Shown here piece by piece: positions 29,090-37,525 of a stretch of 64,000 nt of DNA. A program made the position numbers and the translations under genes. The first letter of the stretch is position 1, and every line of letters begins with the position of its first letter. The stretch is from Verrucomicrobiia bacterium (GTDB taxonomy: Bacteria; Verrucomicrobiota; Verrucomicrobiia; Verrucomicrobiales; DEV007). Below the pieces are notes generated by a model that saw nothing but the letters and a program-made list of their open reading frames with translations, was not told the origin of the DNA and made no database searches. Where the stretch lies: assembly GCA_030425385.1 (NCBI GenBank), contig JAUIAH010000002.1, forward strand, positions 124,001 through 188,000, in the 5' to 3' direction.

Positions 29090-31228
29090 TCAGTCCGCCA
29101 GCCAGCGAAGCACTTCTTCGCCATCGAACGTCTCTCGTATCACCAGTGCCGGATTGACTGAGGTGGCGGTTTCCCAACCGCTCTTATCATCGACCACGAA
29201 CAAGGGCTGTTCTCCGCAGCGTGCGGCCAGGGCGCTGACATCGCCATATTTCACTGCCCCCGGCATGAAGGCGTCGTCTTTCCAAGAGGTCACGTGATCA
29301 AATCGCCAGCCATCCAGCTTGGCCATCGCCTTGCCCAGCTTCGGGTCATCGATCTGTCCGCACGCCGCCAGGACAATCGCCCCTCCAAGGGCATCCATCC
29401 CAGCGAGATGCACCTGTTGCACGTCCCAATCAGGCGTCGTCACGATGAATCCCACCGTGGTGAGAATGTCATGCACGCGTTTGGCAAAGACCGGATAGTT
29501 GTATCCGAAAGTGTAACCGGCAAAGCGCTCATCATTGATCACAGCACCTTCCCGCGCCGCTTCACCCACTCCATGGGGATCAAGGGCGGCCACCGCATAG
29601 CCGAGTTCCACCAATGCGAGAGGGCCTTCTGCTAGATCCCCCTCCTGTGTGAGGACAGAACTTTTGCCCTCCTCACCGTGGACCCATACCACCACCTCCC
29701 CATTCCAATCATCCCCGGGATGGAGAAAGAGCGCAGCCACTTCCTCGTCGTGCCCCTCAGCCCGCAAGGTGCCTGTCATTCGCAATCCGACCGAGCCTTC
29801 CTCTTTCGCCGTCAACGTGTAGATGACTTCACCCACGTCGCCTAACCGACGTCCCAAGAGAGTGTCCCACGCCCCGCCAATGACCTCCTCGTAGGCTGAC
29901 CGGGCACCGGCATCATTGGGCAAGCGTGCCTCGATCGCAGCGATCTGTGTGACACTATCATGTTCCCACCACTTCAAGAGCGCCCCCTCATGAGCCGCGC
30001 CACGTCCACGAGGAGCCGGGTGCGTTTCCGTCCACACGGAAAGTTCATCTTCACTCAGAGGCTCAAAGTCGCGCTCCCGCACAGGCTCAGGATGGCCTAG
30101 ATTAAAGTGTTTGTTCACAAAGCCAGCCATGGCCTCCCGGGAGACCGCGTTGAAGTTATGCCCAAACTGCAGGTAGGGGAAAACTTCGACACGCCCCTCG
30201 CAGCCGTGCATCCCATACAAATGCGCCAAGTCCGGCATGCCCTTTGTCTCAATCTCCACCGTCCAATCGTCCGCTCCCGTCAAGCCTAACGGACGCGGCA
30301 GAGCGAGAGCTGCAAGGTCCACGTTGCCCGCACCGATACGGAGATAACTCGCATTCTCACAAACACATCCTCCCTGCATGCCCGTGGAAACCATGACGGC
30401 AGGAAAGAGCAAGTCAGGCCGATCATCGATGGCTCCAAGGATGAATGTCTGCGTGCCCCCGCCACTTGCACCCGTGACACCGATCCGATCCTGATCGATC
30501 TCCGGCAACGATTCGATGAAGTCGAGCGCACGAACAGAATTGAAGGTTTGGATTCCCATCATATTCTGCAGGCGCAGCTCTGCCCGCGTGCTGAAGAGTC
30601 CATCAGCAGCCATGCTGCTTTGGCGATGGTCTAACTGCACGCTGTCTGCATAGCCTACCATGTCATAATGAAAGACCACGCATCCCATCCGCGCCAACTG
30701 CACGCATCGCGCCTGTAGAGGATGCCGCCCTGAGGCAAAGCGCTCGGCACCACTCTCGATTTCTTTCTTCCCATTCGCTTCCCCATGATCGTGAAAGCGG
30801 CCATGCGTCCAGTGCCCATGAGGGCTGAGGATACCTGGAACCTTCTGCCCCCGCTTAAGAGACTTTGGCCGATACAGACTGCCACTCACATAGTGCCCAG
30901 GAAAGGATTCGAAATAGACTTTGGAGACGGTGTAATCTTCCCGAGTCACCGTGCCGTGCTCCACCACATTCAAGTTTCCTTTCGTCGGCATGGGCCACAA
31001 ACCCGTCGCCACCAGCACCTGCCGCCGCAGCGATACCGCCCGCGTTTCCCAGGCCTCTCGCGTCGCTACTTTATGAAAAGGGTGATCGTCATTGAGCGTC
31101 CGCAGATCTCCCAACCGATGATCCTGAGGGCGTTCACCAGCCGCATAGGCATGGGGAAAGGTCTGTGCGGAAAGAGGCATGACACCGGGCAACAACGTTA
31201 GCAGAAAGATAGGTAGCAGACGTATCAT
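29090..31228 (-). CDS. Exported two-domain alpha/beta hydrolase (acetyl-xylan-esterase-like)
   Basis: A 712-residue protein with a signal peptide (IRLLPIFLLTLLPGVMPLSAQ). The first domain (about residues 60-400) is a complete alpha/beta hydrolase with nucleophile elbow GASGGG and an HG loop (SPHGHW), like bacterial acetyl-xylan-esterase-type enzymes. A second hydrolase-like half (about 450-712) has VWVHGEEG and DPHGVGEA, but the expected nucleophile serine position reads GMDALGG, with Asp. The substrate is unknown; an esterified polysaccharide is plausible. The promoter ends five bases before the ATG. Confidence 0.88.
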   Translation of the reverse strand: MIRLLPIFLLTLLPGVMPLSAQTFPHAYAAGERPQDHRLGDLRTLNDDHPFHKVATREAWETRAVSLRRQVLVATGLWPMPTKGNLNVVEHGTVTREDYTVSKVYFESFPGHYVSGSLYRPKSLKRGQKVPGILSPHGHWTHGRFHDHGEANGKKEIESGAERFASGRHPLQARCVQLARMGCVVFHYDMVGYADSVQLDHRQSSMAADGLFSTRAELRLQNMMGIQTFNSVRALDFIESLPEIDQDRIGVTGASGGGTQTFILGAIDDRPDLLFPAVMVSTGMQGGCVCENASYLRIGAGNVDLAALALPRPLGLTGADDWTVEIETKGMPDLAHLYGMHGCEGRVEVFPYLQFGHNFNAVSREAMAGFVNKHFNLGHPEPVRERDFEPLSEDELSVWTETHPAPRGRGAAHEGALLKWWEHDSVTQIAAIEARLPNDAGARSAYEEVIGGAWDTLLGRRLGDVGEVIYTLTAKEEGSVGLRMTGTLRAEGHDEEVAALFLHPGDDWNGEVVVWVHGEEGKSSVLTQEGDLAEGPLALVELGYAVAALDPHGVGEAAREGAVINDERFAGYTFGYNYPVFAKRVHDILTTVGFIVTTPDWDVQQVHLAGMDALGGAIVLAACGQIDDPKLGKAMAKLDGWRFDHVTSWKDDAFMPGAVKYGDVSALAARCGEQPLFVVDDKSGWETATSVNPALVIRETFDGEEVLRWLAD

Positions 31229-31233
31229 GCCCT

Positions 31234-31262
31234 CTTCTAGGAGAAATCGTCGCCCCTGTCAA
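31234..31262 (-). promoter_or_regulatory. Strong sigma70-like promoter of the 29090-31228 gene
   Basis: On the minus strand a perfect TTGACA, a 17-base spacer and TAGAAG are followed by only five bases and the ATG at 31228. An AGGG lies inside those bases but is too close to the ATG for a normal ribosome binding site. Confidence 0.5.
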
Positions 31263-31275
31263 AACCGGCGTCCCA

Positions 31276-31307
31276 GCGCTCTACATCCCTTGCGGGATGT
31301 AGAGCGC
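31276..31307 (-). terminator. Perfect 14-bp hairpin spanning the stop codon of the 31281 gene
   Basis: GCGCTCTACATCCC (31276-31289) and GGGATGTAGAGCGC (31294-31307) pair perfectly around a TTGC loop. The stem covers the last codons and stop of the minus-strand gene. No T-run follows immediately; the next T-rich stretch is about 11 bases on, just before the next gene's promoter. It may end or stabilise the upstream transcript. Confidence 0.5.
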
Positions 31308-32504
31308 GATCTCGGAGCAGAACATCAATTCAGGATCACCCCGCTCTTCTAACGTCTTTACCAAGCACTGCCATTCACGTTTCACACGTCCCTCGAAGAT
31401 CTTGATCCCGTTCGCCTCCACCGTCACCGGCTGATCCAGATCCACCAGAGAATCGTCGAGCCGAACCGTGAGCCGCGTCACGCGCGTCGTCTCCAATTGG
31501 ATCCGATTCCCCTCGATCCGTGCCTCGATCTCCTGACCGGGAGCCGGCTCATCATTGGCTAACCAATAGAACTGCCGCACGCGCGTGTTGCTAGGTTTCC
31601 ATGAGACCGTGTGAGGACGCGCTTTCCGTTCGAACTGGCCTAACCACGAGGCACACGCTTGGTCATCGATCTGATGCCCGCGGTTCTCGTGCTCAATAAA
31701 CGTGAACTGGAAGTGCTCGCGAAACTGGCGCTGCATGCCTGTGAGGATGTGCTGGTATTCACGGCAGCTCTTCACGCGGCCATAAGCGATGTCTTGTTCG
31801 CCAATCTCAAAGCGCAAGGGCAAGTGCCGCCAATGCTCGACCGGGGTTTGATGGGGCGTGGGAGCCGCCGCCGACGCGGCGACCGCGGCAAAGCGATCCG
31901 CAAGATTAGCGCCCATACTCATGGACCCATACCCTCCCGCAGAGTAGCCCATGAGATAGACTCTGTTCGGATCTGCCTCTTCATGAGCGAGGACATCGCG
32001 CATCAACGCCTCCATCAGCGGATAGACGTGTTCGGCATGCCACTGATTCCACGTATCGCGCGGGGCACGAGGACACACATAGATGCCAGGCGCATCTGGA
32101 TAACGCTGCTGCTGGGCCTGCCATTGTCGATCATTCTGCTCTTTAGGAATGGCACCTCCTCCATGGAGAGAAATCGTCACGGGTAACTTCCCCGATCCTC
32201 TCCGGACCAAGGTGAACGGCATGCGATCCTCTCCAAGAACGATCTCACGCTGCTCAAACGCTGCGCCCGCTTTGCGGTGATTCAGACGATAGGATTCCCA
32301 GATTTCCGGCCGGAGCATCTCGATGTCCTCTCCCGTGAGGGCGGTGTGTTTCTTCCAGGAATCAGATTCCTGCATCTTGGCAGTGATCAGCGGCGCGCTG
32401 AAGTAGAGATTGGCCAATCCCAAGGCGACGTCGCGACGCGGGGCGGCCCCTGCTGAAAGCCCCATCACCACCGTCACGAAAAGCAAGATTCTCGAAATTG
32501 TCAT
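31281..32504 (-). CDS. Exported alpha/beta hydrolase (PHB-depolymerase/esterase-like)
   Basis: A 407-residue protein with a signal peptide (ISRILLFVTVVMGLSAGAA). The hydrolase core includes SLHGGG (oxyanion loop), YVCPRAPRDTWNQWH, the serine nucleophile in GYSAGGYGSMSMG, LRFEIGEQD, and the histidine in HENRGHQIDD. A C-terminal beta-rich region of about 130 residues follows. The substrate is unknown. The frame runs further upstream, but the ATG at 32504 gives the signal peptide and lies next to an AT-rich control region. The gene's last codons form a strong hairpin. Confidence 0.88.
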   Translation of the reverse strand: MTISRILLFVTVVMGLSAGAAPRRDVALGLANLYFSAPLITAKMQESDSWKKHTALTGEDIEMLRPEIWESYRLNHRKAGAAFEQREIVLGEDRMPFTLVRRGSGKLPVTISLHGGGAIPKEQNDRQWQAQQQRYPDAPGIYVCPRAPRDTWNQWHAEHVYPLMEALMRDVLAHEEADPNRVYLMGYSAGGYGSMSMGANLADRFAAVAASAAAPTPHQTPVEHWRHLPLRFEIGEQDIAYGRVKSCREYQHILTGMQRQFREHFQFTFIEHENRGHQIDDQACASWLGQFERKARPHTVSWKPSNTRVRQFYWLANDEPAPGQEIEARIEGNRIQLETTRVTRLTVRLDDSLVDLDQPVTVEANGIKIFEGRVKREWQCLVKTLEERGDPELMFCSEIALYIPQGM

Positions 32505-32509
32505 CGCTG

Positions 32510-32534
32510 TTACAATTACAATAATCAATTGTAA
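32510..32534. promoter_or_regulatory. AT-rich palindrome next to the esterase start, probable operator
   Basis: TTACAATT (32510-32517) and AATTGTAA (32527-32534) form a perfect 8-bp inverted repeat with a 9-base spacer, six bases upstream of the ATG at 32504. The surrounding AT-rich block also supplies TTGTTT and TAAT-like promoter hexamers on the minus strand. A regulator bound here would block transcription. Confidence 0.45.
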
Positions 32535-32563
32535 TAAACAACTGCGCCGTGCAAATCTAAGAC

Positions 32564-33217
32564 CTAGAGGCGCACTTTCTCGCATCCCTGCGAAGATTCC
32601 CTCTGCCACGCTTCCGCAACCACGAAGGCGCGCCGCCACAATCCAAGTCGCTTTGAACGCCAGCCAGTTTCCTCCAACAGGCGGCGATAGTCCGGAAAAC
32701 GGGCCGCCTCCGTCTCCGTAAAGCCATGAAAGAACCGATACATCGCCCACAGCAGGGCTCGCTGCCACCAACGGCTCGCAGAGAATTCGCTGATGAACCA
32801 CATCCCTTGGGGTGCGAGGCGTTCCTCTATCAACGGCAGCAAGGCTACGAGCCGCGCCTCAGGGAAACAATCGAGCACAAAGTGACTGACAATCACCTCA
32901 AAGGCCTCTGCTTCCAGAGATGCGAGACCGTCGTGCAGATCCGCCTGAACGAAGCGCACGCGATTGCCCAACCCTCTCGCCCGTCGCGCCGCACACGCCA
33001 GCATTCTTCCACTTTGGTCAATGCTCACGAAACGCGCTTCCTTCCAAGTCGCTAACGCTTGCTCGAGAAACCGCCCATCACCGTCGCCTAGCAATAGCAC
33101 GTTCTTCGGTTGCCGACCATGAGTCTGTAGCGGTGCCACCCGAGCCGCTTGCAAGGCGCGCCCAAAGGTGAGGCGCTCCAGCGACTCGTAGAAAGGCGCA
33201 AGGGCATCGTAGCTCAT
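32564..33217 (-). CDS. Class I SAM-dependent methyltransferase
   Basis: A 217-residue cytosolic enzyme. Motif I is LLLGDGDGRF, the acidic end of strand 2 is in FVSIDQSGRM, motif II-like is FEVIVSHFVLDCFPE, and LLPLIEERLAPQGMWFISEF follows. The C-terminal part is Trp/Arg-rich. The methyl acceptor cannot be told from sequence. It begins four bases after the stop of the UbiA-like gene, so the two form an operon. Confidence 0.9.
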   Translation of the reverse strand: MSYDALAPFYESLERLTFGRALQAARVAPLQTHGRQPKNVLLLGDGDGRFLEQALATWKEARFVSIDQSGRMLACAARRARGLGNRVRFVQADLHDGLASLEAEAFEVIVSHFVLDCFPEARLVALLPLIEERLAPQGMWFISEFSASRWWQRALLWAMYRFFHGFTETEAARFPDYRRLLEETGWRSKRLGLWRRAFVVAEAWQRESSQGCEKVRL

Positions 33218-33220
33218 CTG

Positions 33221-33973
33221 TTAAGAGCCTAACCAAGGTCCAAGAACAAGCGGCGTGAGCAAGCACCCATCCGCCAGCACGCGCTTCCATTCCGCTGACC
33301 ACGAGCTCCGATGCAGAACCCACAAGAGGAGTGCTGCGAGCGCCCAAGCCGCGCCCAACCCCGTCCCCTCACTTCCTCCCCACAATGCCAAGCCCCCCAA
33401 GAAGGGGCCTAACCAGCGCTCGATCTCAGGCCATCGTTGCGGCCAAGCTGAACGATCATGTTCGGCATCCAGCGCTCGCTCTCCACAGGCAATGACAAGA
33501 CAGTTCGCCGCACACACGGACCCAAAGGCGAGCACTTCCTGCCAGGGGAAAGGTTCAAGCAAGAGTGCACCCACTGTTCCCAACGCAAACAACACCCCGC
33601 AGGCCAACTCCTTCGGCACCCACTTTCTCACATTCCCATGCACGCGCCATCCATACAAACCCGCCAGGCCCACCATTCCCAAGCCGAAGCGCCAGAGTGC
33701 AGCAGTTGCTTGCAAGAGCAGGATGGCACCGACGCTTGCGGCGATCCCTAAGCCCACCACAAACAGGCGCGCATGTCTGGCATGAAAGCGATGGCGAGCA
33801 CTGGAAATCGCGGAACGAGATCGACGCGCGTCTAACAAACGATCCGTGACATAGATCATCCAGACCGCAAGGCCTAACAATCCCGCGACTGACATGTCCA
33901 CCTTTGTCCCGTAAGCTCTTGCAAAGGCCCAGTGCCAGACAAGCGCCACCACTGGGGCATCAAGGCTCAGCAC
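33221..33973 (-). CDS. UbiA-like polytopic membrane protein, true start probably upstream
   Basis: About eight hydrophobic helices; an early YVTDRLLDARRS loop resembles the first Asp-rich motif of UbiA prenyltransferases, but the second motif is not clear. The GTG at 33973 gives 250 residues. In-frame codons just upstream (33974-33997) read LRWWQWPN and join smoothly to VLSLDAPVVAL, so the protein probably starts earlier. Between an in-frame stop at about 34052 and 33973 there is no ATG, GTG or TTG that would include this segment; a CTG at 34018 behind a GAGG sequence is the best candidate. It is in an operon with the methyltransferase. Confidence 0.78.
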   Translation of the reverse strand: MLSLDAPVVALVWHWAFARAYGTKVDMSVAGLLGLAVWMIYVTDRLLDARRSRSAISSARHRFHARHARLFVVGLGIAASVGAILLLQATAALWRFGLGMVGLAGLYGWRVHGNVRKWVPKELACGVLFALGTVGALLLEPFPWQEVLAFGSVCAANCLVIACGERALDAEHDRSAWPQRWPEIERWLGPFLGGLALWGGSEGTGLGAAWALAALLLWVLHRSSWSAEWKRVLADGCLLTPLVLGPWLGS

Positions 33974-34094
33974 GTTCGGCCATTGCCACCAGCGCAGGGA
34001 GAATTCGCGATCGTCCAGAATGCCCTCACTTTGTGAGCTTTCCCCGCAAGTTCAATGATCGACTTCCCTTCGGAAGCGGCTCAGACTGCGTCTG

Positions 34095-35681
34095 ATGTTC
34101 CGATTTCTCCGACGCCATCCCATTCTCACCACCTTGCTCCTGATCGTTCTCGCCTGTGCCATCTTCGTCCGGATCCGCATGCAAGGCCCTCATCGCAGCT
34201 ACCGCGTGGCCGAATCTTGGATTTCGCAGGGCCCTCCTGATGGTCCACTCCTCGTCGGCGCCGCCATGCGCGAGATCACCCCTGATCTGGACGCCTACGA
34301 TGGGTGGACGGATGCCGACAAGAACTCGAAATTTGAGCCCAAGAAGGGCGATCACTACGAGGATCGCAACGGGAACGGAGACTTCGATCTCGTTTGGCTC
34401 GGAGGCTTCAGCTCCAATCGTCCGGCCCAAGGAGTGAATGATCCCCTCTGGTCACGCAGCCTTGCCCTGCGGCACGGGGATCGCACCCTTGTCCTCGTGA
34501 CGATCGATTCGGTCGGCATGACTCATGAGCGTTTCATCGAGATCCGCAAAGCGATCGATCACGAAAAGCATGGGATTGATCACATCCTCTTCACGACCAC
34601 ACACACTCACAACGGCCCCGATACGATGGGCATCTGGAGCTACCGCCGTCTCCCCTTTCGATTCGACAATGCCTACATGGACATGGTGCTAGAACGCACC
34701 CGCGAGGCCATTCTTGAATCCGTGGCAACACTGGAGCAAGCCAGTGGGCAGTATGCCTCCACTCAGGTGGAGCCCAACGGATTTGTCCGCGATTCTCGCA
34801 AGCCCGAAGTCTATGACCGTCTGTTAGGCGCTGTTCGCTTCACCAAGGAAGGTACGGATGACACCATTGCCACCATGGTCAGTTGGGGAAATCACCCGGA
34901 AGCCATGGGGAGCAAGAATCCGCTGGTGAGTTCCGATTTCGCTCACTACTGGCGGGAGGGCGTCGAGAAAGGCCTGCCAGGCCCTAACGGCTGCGAAGGC
35001 TTCGGCGGCATGTGCCTCTTCTATCAAGGCTGCGTGGGCGGATTGATGACTCCGTTAGGCATTGATGTACCTGATCGTGACGGGACCACGATCCACGAAG
35101 AAGATGGTATTGAGAAGACCCGCGCTCTTGGCGAGAATCTCGCCCTCCTCACCGTTGACCTCCTTCGTTCCCGAGCAAAGCCCCTTCAGGATCACCGTCT
35201 TGCCTGCGTCGCCAAGACGCTCTTTGTTCCCATCGATGGCACTTACAAATACCCCATCATGCTCGGCATCATTCACCCTGGCTGGTATGACGGCAAGGCC
35301 AAGACAGAGATTGACGCTCTCCGCCTAGGACCCATTGAAATGTTAGGGATTCCCGGCGAGATCTATCCCGAAATCATCGATGGCGGCGTGGAATCTCCAG
35401 AGGGTGCCGATTTCCCAGGAGAACCAGTCGAATCTCCGCCGGTGCGTCCACAAATGGGCGGCGAACTCAAACTCGTCTTCAATCTGGCAAACGACGAGAT
35501 TGGCTATATCCTCCCCAAGACTCAATGGGATGTGAAAGCACCTTACACCTATGGTCGGGACAAGGCTCCTTACGGAGAAATCGTCTCCGGCGGCCACGAA
35601 GTGGGCCCTTCCATCTATCACGCCAGTCTAGAGGCCCTCGCGGAACTACGAACCCTCTGGGAATCAGCGCCGCAGCCTTAA
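34095..35681 (+). CDS. Membrane-anchored neutral/alkaline ceramidase-like hydrolase
   Basis: A 528-residue protein with an N-terminal membrane anchor or uncleaved signal (LTTLLLIVLACAIFVRI). It resembles the neutral/alkaline non-lysosomal ceramidase family: LLVGAAMREITPD, the zinc motif region TTTHTHNGPD, VSWGNHPEAMG, and NLANDEIGYILP near the C-terminus. Asp/Asn-rich segments at residues about 70-100 may bind calcium. A ceramidase-like amidase activity is only suggested; many PVC proteins of this family have unknown substrates. It is divergent from the UbiA-like gene. Confidence 0.87.
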   Translation: MFRFLRRHPILTTLLLIVLACAIFVRIRMQGPHRSYRVAESWISQGPPDGPLLVGAAMREITPDLDAYDGWTDADKNSKFEPKKGDHYEDRNGNGDFDLVWLGGFSSNRPAQGVNDPLWSRSLALRHGDRTLVLVTIDSVGMTHERFIEIRKAIDHEKHGIDHILFTTTHTHNGPDTMGIWSYRRLPFRFDNAYMDMVLERTREAILESVATLEQASGQYASTQVEPNGFVRDSRKPEVYDRLLGAVRFTKEGTDDTIATMVSWGNHPEAMGSKNPLVSSDFAHYWREGVEKGLPGPNGCEGFGGMCLFYQGCVGGLMTPLGIDVPDRDGTTIHEEDGIEKTRALGENLALLTVDLLRSRAKPLQDHRLACVAKTLFVPIDGTYKYPIMLGIIHPGWYDGKAKTEIDALRLGPIEMLGIPGEIYPEIIDGGVESPEGADFPGEPVESPPVRPQMGGELKLVFNLANDEIGYILPKTQWDVKAPYTYGRDKAPYGEIVSGGHEVGPSIYHASLEALAELRTLWESAPQP

Positions 35682-35726
35682 CCAATCCACAAAGAACAAG
35701 ATAAGCCGCGGCATTGGGCAGCTGGT

Positions 35727-36083
35727 CTACGATCGCCGAAATCGAAAGGGCAGCCAGAATGCCAGTGCGGTGCCCACCGCCATCATGGCCAACCCAACCG
35801 GCTTCAATTGATGCACATGTGTGAGGAAATAGGCCAGGCTCTTGTCCGTCACGAAAGGTCGAAAGCGCCATTCCGTTAGAAGACTGACCACCAGCGCCAG
35901 CACCGCACAAAAGATCGGCAGCGCCAGATGCTGACAGCGAGCAACGCTCGCACCGAACCCGATCAATGCCCCTGGGAGAATCATGGCGTAGAATCCTTGT
36001 CTCAAGGCCCAGCCAAAGACGAAGTGACCGAGGACCGCTCCCAGGAGAGCTCCCACGATTCCGAAGATGAATTGCTTAGTCAT
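35727..36083 (-). CDS. Small polytopic membrane protein, unknown function
   Basis: A 118-residue protein with about four hydrophobic segments (FIFGIVGALLGAVLGHFVFG, GFYAMILPGALIGFGASVA, LALPIFCAVLALVVSLL and the C-terminal LAMMAVGTALAFWLPF). I do not recognise the family. The ATG at 36083 (MTKQFIFG) is preferred; GGGG lies upstream at suitable spacing. It begins 18 bases after the DUF1501 stop, so it may be the third gene of the PSD1-DUF1501 operon. Confidence 0.8.
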   Translation of the reverse strand: MTKQFIFGIVGALLGAVLGHFVFGWALRQGFYAMILPGALIGFGASVARCQHLALPIFCAVLALVVSLLTEWRFRPFVTDKSLAYFLTHVHQLKPVGLAMMAVGTALAFWLPFRFRRS

Positions 36084-36100
36084 GATAATGTTCCCCGCCG

Positions 36101-37525
36101 TCACGCGATGATCTCGGTGATCGGATGCCCATGATCGATCTCCAAGCGCTTCCTTCCCGGAATCTCAAGAGCGCGGGAATCCAGGCCTAACTGGTGGAGA
36201 ATGGTCGCATGGATGTCCGTGACGTAGTGGCGATTCTCGACGGCATGAAAGCCAATCTCATCCGTGGCGCCATGAACCACGCCCCCTTTGAGCCCGCCAC
36301 CAGCCATCCACGCGCTGAAGCCGAAGATGTGGTGATCACGTCCATCGCCATTCTGCGATCCTGGCGTACGCCCAAACTCCGAAGCAAAGACAACGAGTGT
36401 CTCTTCTAACAAGCCGCATTGCTCGAGATCCTCTAGCAATGCCGCGATAGGTTGATCCACCTTGCTAGCATTCTGTGAGTGATTCTTCTGTAGCCCGCTG
36501 TGGGCATCCCAGGCACCAGCACCGCCGCCGCCGTGTTGCACTTGAACGAATCGCACGCCGCGCTCCACCAGACGGCGAGCCGCCAGCAATTGCTGGCCAA
36601 AGTCGGCTGTCTCTTTCTGCTCCAAGCCATAGCGCGCACGTGTGGCCGCGCTTTCCCCCGCAAAGTCCATCACTTCCGGCACCGAAGTCTGCATGCGGAA
36701 CGCCAGCTCGTACGAGGCCACACGTGCCTCCATCGCGGCGTCATCAGGATGGCGAGCCACGTGGGAAACATGTAGATCGCGCAAGAGATCACGCCCGATA
36801 GCGCGAGAGGTTTCAGAAACAGGCATCGCTGGAGAGGCGAAATCGAGCGGTTTGTGAGGATCGACTCGCAAAGGCACCGCATCGTAGGCAGGCCCCAGAT
36901 AATGGCCGTCTCGCTTGTTCCAATACTCACGTTTTCCCAAAGAAATGAACTGCGGCAGGTTCTCATTCAGTGATCCCAAACCGTAGTTGACCCATGCGCC
37001 CAGGGTGGGGAAGTCACCATCATTGCGATGGCGCCCAGAATGAAACTGCGTTTGCGCCCCGTGATTGCTATCCGTCGTCCAGAGTGATCGGATCACCGCC
37101 AGCTTGTCCGCGTGCTTGGCCAAGTGTGGAAACCAATCGCTGATCTCCAATCCACTCTGTCCATGCTTGCGAAAACCTACCTGTAGAGGAAAGAGCTTGT
37201 TCCGCTGATTCCCGTTGGCGTCAGGCACGACCAACCGCTCTAGCGCTAATTTGTCAGGATCCTGTACGTGCGCAAAGGGCGTCTCCGCGATCGTCTTGCC
37301 CGCATAACGATTGAGCATGGGCTTGGGATCAAAGCTCTCCATGTGACTCACTCCGCCATTCATGAACAACCAAATCACCTTCTTCGCCTTGGGACTATTG
37401 TGAGGCCGCCCCGTAGGTGCGAGGCCCGCACACGCCTCCTGGCGGAGCATGGCATCCAAGGCAAAGCTGCCGAAACCCAAGCTCGCCTGAGAAAGGAATG
37501 CGCGACGATTGGCGGGCCTCATCAT
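36101..37525 (-). CDS. DUF1501 protein (second copy)
   Basis: A 474-residue DUF1501 protein, family as for the copy at 14.5 kb. The Tat-like N-terminus is [21 protein letters not shown]. Other segments are [52 protein letters not shown] (split across the conserved region), [30 protein letters not shown] and TILHQLGLD. Its start overlaps the stop of the upstream DUF1553 gene as ATGATGA, so translation is coupled; either ATG (37525 or 37522) could be used. Gene order is the reverse of the first module. Confidence 0.93.
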   Translation of the reverse strand: MMRPANRRAFLSQASLGFGSFALDAMLRQEACAGLAPTGRPHNSPKAKKVIWLFMNGGVSHMESFDPKPMLNRYAGKTIAETPFAHVQDPDKLALERLVVPDANGNQRNKLFPLQVGFRKHGQSGLEISDWFPHLAKHADKLAVIRSLWTTDSNHGAQTQFHSGRHRNDGDFPTLGAWVNYGLGSLNENLPQFISLGKREYWNKRDGHYLGPAYDAVPLRVDPHKPLDFASPAMPVSETSRAIGRDLLRDLHVSHVARHPDDAAMEARVASYELAFRMQTSVPEVMDFAGESAATRARYGLEQKETADFGQQLLAARRLVERGVRFVQVQHGGGGAGAWDAHSGLQKNHSQNASKVDQPIAALLEDLEQCGLLEETLVVFASEFGRTPGSQNGDGRDHHIFGFSAWMAGGGLKGGVVHGATDEIGFHAVENRHYVTDIHATILHQLGLDSRALEIPGRKRLEIDHGHPITEIIA

